Assembly: GCA_021787255.1 (NCBI GenBank)
Contig: JAJYMD010000179.1
Location: 1-15,373 of the forward strand
DNA length: 15,373 nt
Source of the DNA: Actinomycetes bacterium
GTDB lineage: Bacteria; Actinomycetota; Acidimicrobiia; Acidimicrobiales; RAAP-2
Direction of reading: 5' to 3'
Shown one piece after another: positions 7,021 through 14,701 of the stretch. A program made the translations under genes and the position numbers. The notes under the pieces are model-generated. The model saw only the letters and a list, made by a program, of their open reading frames with translations. It did not search any database and had not been told where the DNA came from. Each line of letters opens with the position of its first letter. Position 1 is the first letter of the stretch.

Positions 7021-8162
7021 TGTCCGTGCCCAGGCACATCGTGAAGCGCACGACCCCTCGCTGCGGCCCGAGCGGCCGGTTCGCGGGCCCGGCCGCCGAG
7101 TCGCACTTCGCGGGGCACGCAGGCGCGCGTGTGCACGCGCTCGTCCGGGGCGGGCACGCCAGAGGGCCGACGGTGTGCTTCGTCCACGGCAACTTGAGCA
7201 GCGCGAGGTTCTTCGAGCCCGTGCTCGCCTCGCTTCCCGGCACCTGGCACGTGGTTGCGCCGGACCTGAGGGGCTTCGGACGCTCCGATCCCGTCCCCGT
7301 CGATGCCACGAGGGGTCTCGCCGACTTCGTCGACGACGTCGATGCCGTCCTCTCGGACGCTGCACTTGCGCCGACTGATCGCCCGGTGCACCTCGTCGGA
7401 TGGTCCATGGGCGGCGGGGTCGCGATGGCCTACGCGATCGAGCACCCCGAGAAGGTGGCATCGATCACGCTCCTCGCGCCGCTTTCGCCGTTCGGTTTCG
7501 GGGGGACCAAAGGGATCGACGGCGCACCGTGCCACGAGGACGGGGCGGGCACGGGGGCCGGGACGGTGGCACCAGAGCTGGTGCGGCGTCTTCGTGAGGG
7601 AGACCGCAGCGACGAGAGCGACTTTTCGCCTCGGTCGATCCTCCGCACGCTGTACCTCGGCGTGGCCTCGAAGCTCTCCCCGGCGCTGGAGGATCTCTTG
7701 GTCGAGGAGATCCTCCTCGCGGCCGTCGGCGACGACCACTATCCCGGGACCCATCGAGACAGCTCGCACTGGCCAGGCGTCGCCCCCGGCACGCGCGGGG
7801 TCGCGAACACCATGTCGCCGCTTTATTGCAACCTCTCTGCTTTCGTCGACGTCGCAGCGGTGCGTCCGGTGCTCTGGGTCCGCGGAAGCGACGACCTCAT
7901 CGTGTCGGACCACTCGATGCTCGACCTCGGCCACCTCGGGGCGCTCGGGGTGGCCGCGGGCTGGCCGGGCCCAGAGGTGTTCCCCGCGCAGCCGATGGTG
8001 TCCCAGACCGAGGCGCTCCTGCAGCGGGCCGAGATGCGAGGGGGGACGGTGGTCGAGGCGGTGCTCCAGGGATGCGGGCACGCGCCGCACTTGGAGGACG
8101 AAGAGCACGTCTTGGAGGTGCTCGTGCCGTTCGTGGGCAGCGCTGAGCGGTCTCGACGGTGA
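7020..8162 (+). CDS. Alpha/beta-fold hydrolase with a long cap insertion
   Basis: A 380-residue cytoplasmic hydrolase with no signal peptide. The oxyanion-hole motif is VHGN near residue 59. The nucleophile elbow is GWSMGG with Ser129, the acid is Asp291 or Asp292 in GSDDLIVSD, and the base is His354 in GCGHAPHLED, so the catalytic triad is complete. Between the elbow and the acid is an insertion of roughly 120 residues containing GTKGIDGAPCHEDGAG, EGDRSDES, NYPG-like HYPGTH, and WPGVAPGTRGVANTMSPLY, which would cap the active site and set specificity. The start ATG overlaps the TetR stop (TGATG) and is preceded by GGAGGAGG. It probably cleaves an ester, thioester or lactone carried in by the transporter. 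I do not recognise the exact subfamily. About 40 residues before the core are poorly conserved in appearance. Confidence 0.88.
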   Translation: MSVPRHIVKRTTPRCGPSGRFAGPAAESHFAGHAGARVHALVRGGHARGPTVCFVHGNLSSARFFEPVLASLPGTWHVVAPDLRGFGRSDPVPVDATRGLADFVDDVDAVLSDAALAPTDRPVHLVGWSMGGGVAMAYAIEHPEKVASITLLAPLSPFGFGGTKGIDGAPCHEDGAGTGAGTVAPELVRRLREGDRSDESDFSPRSILRTLYLGVASKLSPALEDLLVEEILLAAVGDDHYPGTHRDSSHWPGVAPGTRGVANTMSPLYCNLSAFVDVAAVRPVLWVRGSDDLIVSDHSMLDLGHLGALGVAAGWPGPEVFPAQPMVSQTEALLQRAEMRGGTVVEAVLQGCGHAPHLEDEEHVLEVLVPFVGSAERSRR

Positions 8163-9055
8163 GCGGCGCGGAGCACCAGGACGACGGCCCTGTCGGGCGC
8201 GTCCGGCGGGCGGACAACGCGGGCGTGTCCATCGCCTACGAGCTGCGCGGCGATCGGGGGCCCTGGACGCTGCTCGTGCATGGTCTCGGTTACGGTCGGC
8301 TCGGGTGGGGCGCGTTCGCCGACCGGCTCGCCGTCCGCCGCCGGCTCGTGCTGGTCGACAACCGTGGCATCGGGGCGAGCGACCAACCGGTCGGGCCGTA
8401 CCGGGTGGAGGACCTCGCCGATGACGTGCGAGCCGTGCTCGATCACTTCGGTCTCGACCGCTGCGACGTCATCGGGGCAAGCCTCGGTGGCATGGTGGCC
8501 CTCCAGCTCGCGGCCGATCAGCCGAGCCGGGTCAAGCGTCTCGTCCTCATCGCGTCGACTCCCGGCGAGCCGCAGGGCGCGCCGTTGCCCGGTGCGACGA
8601 CCGCACTGCTCCGCAGAGACCACCGACGCGTCCCGCCTTCGCCGCGCCGGCTCATCGAAGGGGCGCTCGCCCCCGAGACGGTGAGGCGGCGCCCCGGTCT
8701 TGTCGACCGGTTGCTGGAAGTGCGTGCCGCCCAGCCCCAGACCGTGGCGGCCTGGCGCGCCCAGGCGGCTGCGAGCGTCTCGTTCTCCCTCCGGGCACCT
8801 CTCGCCAGCATCGAGGTGCCGACGCTCGCGGTCGCGGGGCTCGCCGACGCGGTCATCGACCCGATGAACACGATGCGCCTCGCCTTCGCGATGCCAAGAG
8901 CGCGCGCCCTCTACGTCTCGCCCGCCGGCCACCTGTGCTTCTGGGAGCAGCCCGAGCTTCTCGCCGACGCGACGGAACGGTTCTGCGACGGAGAAGGCAC
9001 CGTCCATCGGGCGCCCGCGGCGAGCCGATCGGGAGCGGAGGTGCCCGAGCGTTGA
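8159..9055 (+). CDS. Second alpha/beta-fold hydrolase, esterase or enol-lactonase-like
   Basis: A 298-residue cytoplasmic hydrolase of the compact type resembling PcaD-like lactonases and esterases. It has LLVHGLGYGRLGWG (oxyanion region), DNRGIGASDQP, nucleophile elbow GASLGG with Ser108, an acid in GLADAVIDPMN (Asp230 or Asp234), and His258 in SPAGHLCFWEQPE. The GTG start overlaps the TGA of the preceding hydrolase (GTGA), showing tight translational coupling. It is clearly different from its neighbour: shorter, with a small cap of about 70 residues, so it is not a simple gene duplication. The pair suggests two successive or alternative hydrolytic steps on the imported compound. The fold and triad are clear; the substrate is not. 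Confidence 0.9.
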   Translation: MSGAEHQDDGPVGRVRRADNAGVSIAYELRGDRGPWTLLVHGLGYGRLGWGAFADRLAVRRRLVLVDNRGIGASDQPVGPYRVEDLADDVRAVLDHFGLDRCDVIGASLGGMVALQLAADQPSRVKRLVLIASTPGEPQGAPLPGATTALLRRDHRRVPPSPRRLIEGALAPETVRRRPGLVDRLLEVRAAQPQTVAAWRAQAAASVSFSLRAPLASIEVPTLAVAGLADAVIDPMNTMRLAFAMPRARALYVSPAGHLCFWEQPELLADATERFCDGEGTVHRAPAASRSGAEVPER

Positions 9056-10644
9056 GCCCCCGGCCGTCGACCTCGCGCCATACGCTCGGTCAGTGGCTCA
9101 CCGATCGCGCCCGTCGCGACCCGGCTGCCATCGCGATCGAGGCTCGCCACGAACGGATGACCTATGGCGAGCTGCGCCGCAGGGCGGTCGCGCTCGCGGC
9201 GCACCTGCTCGGATCAGGCCTTGGCCCAGGAGACCGCGTCGCCACGGTGACGGAGAACGATCCCGATCAGGTCGCGCTCTTCTTCGCGAGCGCGCTGGCT
9301 CGCCTTGTGCTCGTGCCGCTGAACCGCCGCCTCACGCCAGCTGAGCTGCGCGCCGAGCTCGAGGTGGTGGACCCGGCATTGGTCGCCGCCGGCGCTGCCC
9401 ACGCAGACGACGTGGCCACCGCCGTGCGGTCCAGCACGGTCGCGCCGGGGGTGTGCCGGCTGGAGGACCTGCGCGCTGCCTCGGTCACGGACAGCAGCGC
9501 CGGCGGTCTCGGCGATCTGGAGGCACTGGCCCTGGAGGTCCGGGACGAGGACCCGCTCCTCGTCGTCTTCACCTCCGGCACGACGGGCAGGGCGAAGGGC
9601 GCGGTGCTCAACCATGCGAACTGCTTCTGGACCAACCTCTCGCTGGACGGCGCCGTGCCGCTCACCGCCGAGGACGTGGTCTTGCAGGTCCTGCCCCAGC
9701 ACCACGTCGGTGGCTGGAACGTCCAACCGCTTCAGGCGTGGTGGAAGGGGGCGACCGTGCAGCTCGAGCCGGTGTTCGAGCCCGATCGCGTCCTGCACCT
9801 CGTCGAGCGCCGTCGTGTCACCACGATGATGGGAGTCCCGACCATGTACCTGATGCTGGCCGAGGAGCCGGGGTTCGCCGGCGCGGACCTCTCGAGCCTC
9901 CGCTTCGTGGTGGTCGGCGGCGCGGCGATGCCGCCGGAGCTCCTCGAGATCTGGGTCCGACGGGGCGTCGACGTCTTCCAGGGCTACGGCCTCACCGAGG
10001 CGTCGCCCAACGTCCTGTGCCTCGACGCGCGCGACGCTGCGCGGTACCCGGGATGTGTCGGCCGGCCCTACAGCTACGTTGACGTGGAGCTTCGGGATCC
10101 CGAGGGACTCCGGATCGAAGGAGACGGCGTCGGTGAGCTGTGGGTCTCGGGCCCCAACGTGTTCGCCGGCTACTGGGGGGACCCAGCCGCGAGCGCGGAG
10201 GCGATCAGCGCCGGCTGGCTCGAGACGGGAGACTTGGCCGAGCGCGACGCGCACGGGGTCTTCCGGATCTGTGGGCGCGTGAAGGACGTCTTCGTCTCGG
10301 GTGGAGAGAACGTCTATCCGGCGGAGGTCGAAGCCGTGCTGCGCGAGCACCCGCGCATCGGCGACGCAGCGGTCATCGGCGTGGCGGACCGGCGTTGGGG
10401 CGAGGTGGGCTGGGCGTTCGTCGAGCAGCGGGGAGGCGAAGCGCTGAGCGAGCAGGAGGTCATCGACTACTGCAGAGCGCGCCTGGCAGGGTTCAAGGTC
10501 CCCCGCGAGGTGGTCGTGATGGAGCGGATCCCCCACCTCGACACCGGCAAGGTCGACAAGCGCCGGCTCGCCGTCGTCGCCTCAGACAGGACCGCCGCAG
10601 GTGAGCGTGCTCAGCCGGCTCCGCCGCGCAGGCGAGCGCGATGA
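9052..10644 (+). CDS. AMP-dependent acyl-CoA synthetase (class I adenylate-forming ligase)
   Basis: A 530-residue ANL-family ligase that would turn a free carboxylic acid, ATP and CoA into acyl-CoA, AMP and pyrophosphate. All core motifs are present: the phosphate loop TSGTTGRAKG (174-183), the substrate-pocket motif GYGLTEAS (311-318), YWGDP and WLETGDLAE, the hinge GRVKDVFVSGGENVYPAEVE, and the catalytic lysine K500 in DTGKVDKRR. At 530 residues it fits the FadD/MenE-like medium group and is shorter than acetyl-CoA or acetoacetyl-CoA synthetases (about 650). The TTG start at 9052 overlaps the preceding stop (TTGA) and has GGAGGT upstream; no better in-frame start gives a full-length domain. 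The last 15-20 residues are a basic Pro/Arg tail. In this operon it probably activates the acid released by one of the hydrolases. Confidence 0.94.
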   Translation: MSPRPSTSRHTLGQWLTDRARRDPAAIAIEARHERMTYGELRRRAVALAAHLLGSGLGPGDRVATVTENDPDQVALFFASALARLVLVPLNRRLTPAELRAELEVVDPALVAAGAAHADDVATAVRSSTVAPGVCRLEDLRAASVTDSSAGGLGDLEALALEVRDEDPLLVVFTSGTTGRAKGAVLNHANCFWTNLSLDGAVPLTAEDVVLQVLPQHHVGGWNVQPLQAWWKGATVQLEPVFEPDRVLHLVERRRVTTMMGVPTMYLMLAEEPGFAGADLSSLRFVVVGGAAMPPELLEIWVRRGVDVFQGYGLTEASPNVLCLDARDAARYPGCVGRPYSYVDVELRDPEGLRIEGDGVGELWVSGPNVFAGYWGDPAASAEAISAGWLETGDLAERDAHGVFRICGRVKDVFVSGGENVYPAEVEAVLREHPRIGDAAVIGVADRRWGEVGWAFVEQRGGEALSEQEVIDYCRARLAGFKVPREVVVMERIPHLDTGKVDKRRLAVVASDRTAAGERAQPAPPRRRAR

Positions 10645-11456
10645 CGGCCGCCGGGTCTCGGGAGCCCCTGGGCGAAGGCCGTGGGCGCCGAGAGCCCGTC
10701 GTCGGTGGCTCGCGGCCGCTCGACGGACGGCGTGCGCTGGTCACGGGTGGCGCGAGCGGGATCGGGCGCGCCTGTGCGCGGCGTCTCGGCGACCTCGGTG
10801 CCACGTTGGTCGTCGCCGATCGCGATGCCGAGGGCGCGGCGGCCGTCGCCGCCGAGGTGGGCGGCGAGACCTGGGTGGTCGACCTCGCTGACCCGCGGGC
10901 TGTCCAAGAGGTGGACCCCGACGTCGACGTGCTCGTCAACAACGCCGGGTTCCAGCACGTGGCCCCGCTGCCCACATTCCCGCCCGAGACCTTCCACGAG
11001 ATCATCGCCGTGATGCTGGAGGCTCCGTTCCTCCTCTGCCGTGCTGTGCTGCCGCATATGTACGAACGGGGCTGGGGGCGGATCGTGCACGTCTCGAGCG
11101 TGCACGGCTTGCGCGCGTCTCCGTTCAAGTCGGCGTACGTGGCGGCCAAGCACGGTTTGGAGGGGCTGTCCAAGGTGGTCGCGCTCGAGGGCGCGGCGCG
11201 CGGGGTGACGTCCAACACGGTCTGCCCTGCCTACGTGCGGACCCCCCTCGTCGAGGGGCAGATCGCAGCGCAGGCCCGTCTGCACGGCGTCAGCGAGGAA
11301 GAGGTGGTGGCGAACGTGCTGTTGGAGGCGTCCGCGATCAAACGACTCGTCGAGCCGGCGGAGGTGGCGGCCATGGTCGGGTACCTCTGCAGCCCGGAGG
11401 CCGGCTTCATCACCGGAGCCTCGATGGTCATCGACGGCGGCTGGACGGCACGCTGA
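10641..11456 (+). CDS. bdhA: 3-hydroxybutyrate dehydrogenase-type short-chain dehydrogenase/reductase
   Basis: A 271-residue classical SDR. The cofactor motif is TGGASGIG (35-42), followed by NNAG (100-103). The catalytic tetrad is Asn100-region, Ser153 in HVSSVHG, Tyr166 and Lys170 in SAYVAAKHG. Several stretches match the 3-hydroxybutyrate dehydrogenase subgroup closely from memory: NAGFQHVAPL, ERGWGRIVHVSSVHG, SAYVAAKHGLEGLSKVVALE, TPLVEGQI and the C-terminal VIDGGWTAR. The subgroup oxidises (R)-3-hydroxybutyrate to acetoacetate with NAD+. An Asp (VVADRD) at the end of strand 2 fits NAD rather than NADP. The ATG overlaps the ligase stop (ATGA). About 27 residues precede the Rossmann fold, longer than usual, so the true start may be later. 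The enzyme could equally act on a related 3-hydroxy acid. Confidence 0.88.
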   Translation: MTAAGSREPLGEGRGRREPVVGGSRPLDGRRALVTGGASGIGRACARRLGDLGATLVVADRDAEGAAAVAAEVGGETWVVDLADPRAVQEVDPDVDVLVNNAGFQHVAPLPTFPPETFHEIIAVMLEAPFLLCRAVLPHMYERGWGRIVHVSSVHGLRASPFKSAYVAAKHGLEGLSKVVALEGAARGVTSNTVCPAYVRTPLVEGQIAAQARLHGVSEEEVVANVLLEASAIKRLVEPAEVAAMVGYLCSPEAGFITGASMVIDGGWTAR

Positions 11457-11499
11457 GGCCTGGGACGGCGTCGGTCGTCAGCCAGCGCGAGGCTCAGCG
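11451..11499. terminator. Stem-loop across convergent gene ends, possible bidirectional terminator
   Basis: CGCTGAGGCCT (11451-11461) pairs with AGGCTCAGCG (11490-11499) with one bulged G, making a 10-base-pair stem around a 28-base loop. It spans the stops of the plus-strand operon and of the minus-strand gene. There is no T-run on either side, so it is at best a GC-type terminator or an mRNA 3' end protector. Confidence 0.35.
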
Positions 11500-12827
11500 G
11501 TGAGCTGCCAGTGCACCCTGGAGGCGGAGCCAGGGATGTGGGCGGCCACGACGACGGCACCGGGCTCCCCGGCGCGAACTGGCGGTGGCACCGCCTGCCC
11601 GAGGTCGTTCGAGGCCACCTCCACCGATCGGCTGGCGCCGAGGAACGTGGCCCTCCCCGCGACGACCACGAAGACGACGGGGGCATGGGCGACGGGCGCC
11701 CCGTCCAAGGTCACCTCTGCGACGAGGGGTGCGAACAGCAGGCCCAGCGCCGCAGCTTGCCGATTGCCCGACACGAGAGCGAGCTCGGGGAGTCCGTAGG
11801 TGAACGCGCCGACTTCGGTGGCCGTTCCCCCGAGGGAAGTGACCGACACCGTGGCCCCTCCATCACGGCCGGCAGGAGCGATCGCGTTGCACTCGGTGTC
11901 GCTGGCACATGCAAGGCGATCGACCGGACGGCCGCCGATGTCGATCCGCGTGGTGCTCGACAGGTCGCTGCCCGTCACCGTGATCCGCGTGCCGCCTTCG
12001 ACAGCGCCAACCGAGGGCGTCACCCCGGAGATGCGGGGAGCCGGCAGCGGTTCGGGGCCAGGCGGAGAGGTGAAGTACCGCAGCTCTTTCGCCCAGGTGA
12101 ATGTCAGATCTGCCGTCGGGAAACCATACAAGAGCTCGAACGTGTACGAGCTCGCCCTCGTGTCGCCCACTGCGTAGCCGTTGGCGGAGTAGCCGCCGCC
12201 TCCGACGAGAGGTTCCGTGCTCGTGTTCTCGAGAATGAGGTCTCGATGGCCCCAGCAGCCCGCCAGTTTCGTCGGCGAGCAATCGTCCGTGTACATGAAT
12301 GCAGCGTCTGCGCCGAGCGAGTCTGTGGATCTGGTTGCGTCCCAGATCGATCCTCCGGGGCAATCGCAGCTCGGAAAGTGCGGATCGGTACCGTTTCGCG
12401 CGCCATCTTGCGCGTACTGGTTCAGCGCCGGGGAAAGGCCCACGATCGGCGGTTCGCCGCGGTTCACGCGCTCGAGGTCGAAGACGACCAGAAGTTGCTC
12501 GGGGACCGTCAGCGTCGCGAAGTTCGTCGGCAGCTCGAGAGGTCCGACGCCTTCCCCTGCGCGACAGAAGTCGATCACGGCCAGTTCCGTCGGTCGGACC
12601 GGATCGCAGTACACCGTCGGCGTGCCAGGGGGGGTTGTCCCCAGATCGTGGCGCAGCGCGCTGTCTGGCTTCATGCGCGGTGTGTGCGGCGTCGTCGATC
12701 GCTGCAGCACGGACAGTCGGGCGAGACTGGGGGTCCCATCGGGCACGTGCACGGGGCTGGTGAGCGCGGCTGCGAGCAGCACCGCCGCAGCGGCGATGCC
12801 TGCGACGAGCGCTGCCCCCGGGCCCAT
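11478..12827 (-). CDS. Exported protein with CAP/SCP-like, IPT/TIG and Big-1-like Ig domains
   Basis: A 449-residue protein with a signal or anchor segment (AALVAGIAAAAVLLAAALTSP, about 5-25), so it acts outside the cytoplasm. Residues about 106-235 resemble a divergent CAP/SCP domain: VFDLERVNRGEPPIVGLSPALNQYAQ opens it, GCWGHRDLILEN (His194) matches the GHR-xx-L motif, and GGGGYS with SSYTFELLYGF close it. The usual first CAP histidine and GEN motif are not clear. Residues about 263-344 form an IPT/TIG domain (PRISGVTPSVGAVEGGTRIT). Residues about 352-442 look like a Big-1 Ig domain (VSGNRQAA, then SNDLGQAVPPPV). Eight cysteines suggest disulfides. I chose the ATG at 12827, with GAGGTG upstream; a TTG at 12890 would add 21 residues. 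It is likely a surface or secreted binding protein; the function is unknown. Confidence 0.8.
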   Translation of the reverse strand: MGPGAALVAGIAAAAVLLAAALTSPVHVPDGTPSLARLSVLQRSTTPHTPRMKPDSALRHDLGTTPPGTPTVYCDPVRPTELAVIDFCRAGEGVGPLELPTNFATLTVPEQLLVVFDLERVNRGEPPIVGLSPALNQYAQDGARNGTDPHFPSCDCPGGSIWDATRSTDSLGADAAFMYTDDCSPTKLAGCWGHRDLILENTSTEPLVGGGGYSANGYAVGDTRASSYTFELLYGFPTADLTFTWAKELRYFTSPPGPEPLPAPRISGVTPSVGAVEGGTRITVTGSDLSSTTRIDIGGRPVDRLACASDTECNAIAPAGRDGGATVSVTSLGGTATEVGAFTYGLPELALVSGNRQAAALGLLFAPLVAEVTLDGAPVAHAPVVFVVVAGRATFLGASRSVEVASNDLGQAVPPPVRAGEPGAVVVAAHIPGSASRVHWQLTAEPRAG

Positions 12828-12923
12828 GGGCCTGCACCTCACGAGCCCATCCCCACGGATCTGGCGTCCCTGGCGGCGCGGATCTGGCAAGGTCGCAGCG
12901 AGGCTATCTCCGCGGCCTCGGCA

Positions 12924-13328
12924 TCACTGGACGGTCACGTGCTCGGGGCGGACGCGCACGATCACTCGGTGGTCGCCGGGTTGGTGCCATGGGTAGACGT
13001 CCTGGTCCAGGTACTTCTTCGCCATCGAGTCGATGAACGCGTAGTCGGGATCCTCGTCGATGCGATCGACCACGCCGCGGATCTCGACATAGCGGTACGG
13101 ATCGTCCGGGTCCGTGATCGACAGCGCGATGAGGCGGTTCTTCTGCAAGTTGCGGTACTTCTGGCGACGGGTCGTCTGACTGAACGAGAGCTCGTGGCCA
13201 TCCCAGCCGTACCACACGGGCGAGCTGTGGGGCTCTCCGTGCGGCCCGATCGTGGCCACGTGGGCAAAACCCTTCTTCTCCAGGATGTCGATGTGGCTCT
13301 CGGGAACGACGGAGCTGGTCTCGGACAT
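12924..13328 (-). CDS. PPOX-class F420-dependent oxidoreductase family protein (Rv1155-like)
   Basis: A 134-residue split-beta-barrel protein of the pyridoxamine-phosphate-oxidase superfamily, F420-binding branch. The order of motifs matches the family: ILEKKGFAHVATIGPHGEPH, SPVWYGWDG, LSFSQTTRRQKYRNLQKN (phosphate-binding basic residues), IALSITDPDDPYRYVEIRG and the C-terminal HRVIVRVRPEHV. Such proteins act as small dimers in the cytoplasm and bind coenzyme F420, FMN or haem breakdown products; actinobacterial members mostly use F420. The ATG at 13328 has GGGAGA upstream and the length is typical. It lies 126 bases after dgt and 96 bases before the exported CAP-like gene, so it may be transcribed alone. 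The cofactor is inferred from family resemblance and the substrate is unknown. Confidence 0.9.
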   Translation of the reverse strand: MSETSSVVPESHIDILEKKGFAHVATIGPHGEPHSSPVWYGWDGHELSFSQTTRRQKYRNLQKNRLIALSITDPDDPYRYVEIRGVVDRIDEDPDYAFIDSMAKKYLDQDVYPWHQPGDHRVIVRVRPEHVTVQ

Positions 13329-13359
13329 CGGAGTCTCCCTGGCTTGTCGAAGTGGATGA

Positions 13360-13378
13360 ACGCTGCGAGGAGCAGCGT
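13360..13378 (-). promoter_or_regulatory. Short perfect hairpin in the leader of the PPOX gene
   Basis: ACGCTGC (13360-13366) and GCAGCGT (13372-13378) make a 7-base-pair stem with a 5-base loop, 32 bases upstream of the PPOX start and downstream of dgt. No T-run follows on the minus strand. It may be a weak dgt terminator or a leader structure, or chance in GC-rich DNA. Confidence 0.25.
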
Positions 13379-13454
13379 AGGCGAGCGAAGCTGCTCATCG
13401 GTCGAAGAGGCTCTGCGCATCTCCACCGCCTGCCTCGGCCGTCGCGTCAGTGGC

Positions 13455-14606
13455 TCAATCGTGCGACGTGCTCGCCGGCCCCAAGCCCGAGTACGGCGAG
13501 TCGATGCCCGCGGGGAGCTTCTCGACGGGCCAGCCGAGCAGCTCGACTGCGGATTGGAAGGCGAACCGGTCGGTCATGCCGGCGACGTAGGCGACGGCCC
13601 GGGTGAGCGGATCCGACTCGATCTGGTTGTCCGAGGGGATGCGGGACGGCTCGGAGGCGAAGTAGTCGACGAGCGCGCGCAGCACCGAGACGACCGCCTT
13701 TCCCTGCTCCACCGACGCGGGTCGCATGTAGATCCGCTCGTAGTTGAAGGCGCGCAAGGTGGCGAGCGCCGACGCCTCGGTGGCCGGCATGGCGACCACG
13801 CCGTGGTCCAGGATCCCGCTCACGAGCGCCGTGACGAACGCGTCGACCTGCCTGCTCCGAGTCCGGCCCGCGACGTCCCTCACCTCCTCTGGCAGGTCCG
13901 ACGCCGAGACGATCCCGGCCTCGAGCGCGTCCTCGAGGTCGTGGGTGCAGTACGCGATCCTGTCGCACCAGCTGAGCACGTGCCCTTCGGGGGTGGAAGG
14001 GCTCGGGAGCGACCAGCTGTGGCAGCGGACCCCGTCGAGGGTCTCGCGGCACAGGTTGAGCGGGCGCAGCACGATGTCGGCGCCGAAGATCGCGTGGTGG
14101 TACCCGGGGATGTACTCCTCGAAGGCTGTCTCGCTCACGTGCCCGACGGGGCCGTGGCCGATGTCGTGCGCGAGCGCCATCGCGTCGAGCAGGTCGACGT
14201 TCAGGCCCGTCGCCCGACCAACCGCCGTCGAGATCTGGGCGACCTCCAGCGCGTGGGTGAGACGGGTCCGCTGGTGGTCCTTGGGGTGGACGAACACCTG
14301 CGTCTTGCCCGCCAGCCGTCGGAAGGCGGCCGAGTGGAGCACCCGGTCCCGGTCCCGCTCGAAGCAGGTGCGGTACGGGTCCGGCTCCTCTGGGTGTACG
14401 CGACTGCCGGACCCGACGGCGCGCGTCGCTCCGGGCGCGAGGTCGTGTGCTTCCTGGGCCTCTCGTGCACGACGGGCAATCCGGAGCCCTTTCACCTTCA
14501 CCGTGTCGGTCTGTGCGTGGGCGAAGACGAGCCGTCCGGACGCGTCGAGTGTCCCGGACATCGTCGAGGCCCAGATCGCGGTCCGCTTCGTGCGCTTCTC
14601 GGGCAT
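13455..14606 (-). CDS. dgt: dGTPase-family HD-domain deoxynucleoside triphosphohydrolase
   Basis: A 383-residue HD-domain enzyme that would cleave dGTP or other dNTPs to the nucleoside and tripolyphosphate, helping control nucleotide pools. The family motifs are in order: DPYRTCFERDRDRVLHSAAFRR, LAGKTQVF, RLTHALEVAQ with metal ligand His118, ALAHDIGHGPVGH with His147-Asp148, and SWCDRIAYCTHDLEDA with Asp215. These are the metal-binding residues of the dGTP triphosphohydrolase-like group. The C-terminal half (LPEEV... and RIYMRPASVEQGK) also fits. The start is uncertain. The ATG at 14606 was used; a GTG at 14636 and internal GTGs at 14501 and 14495 are possible. None has a strong ribosome site, and homology in appearance begins only near GLRIARRAREAQE. 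Confidence 0.92.
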   Translation of the reverse strand: MPEKRTKRTAIWASTMSGTLDASGRLVFAHAQTDTVKVKGLRIARRAREAQEAHDLAPGATRAVGSGSRVHPEEPDPYRTCFERDRDRVLHSAAFRRLAGKTQVFVHPKDHQRTRLTHALEVAQISTAVGRATGLNVDLLDAMALAHDIGHGPVGHVSETAFEEYIPGYHHAIFGADIVLRPLNLCRETLDGVRCHSWSLPSPSTPEGHVLSWCDRIAYCTHDLEDALEAGIVSASDLPEEVRDVAGRTRSRQVDAFVTALVSGILDHGVVAMPATEASALATLRAFNYERIYMRPASVEQGKAVVSVLRALVDYFASEPSRIPSDNQIESDPLTRAVAYVAGMTDRFAFQSAVELLGWPVEKLPAGIDSPYSGLGPASTSHD

Positions 14607-14701
14607 CGGACCGATTCTTGCGCACGCGCTCGGCACGGGCTCCCAGGTCGGCGCCCGGTACAGGCCCCGAAGCGGCCGCCTGCAGGGGGGAGGCCGGAGG
14701 G

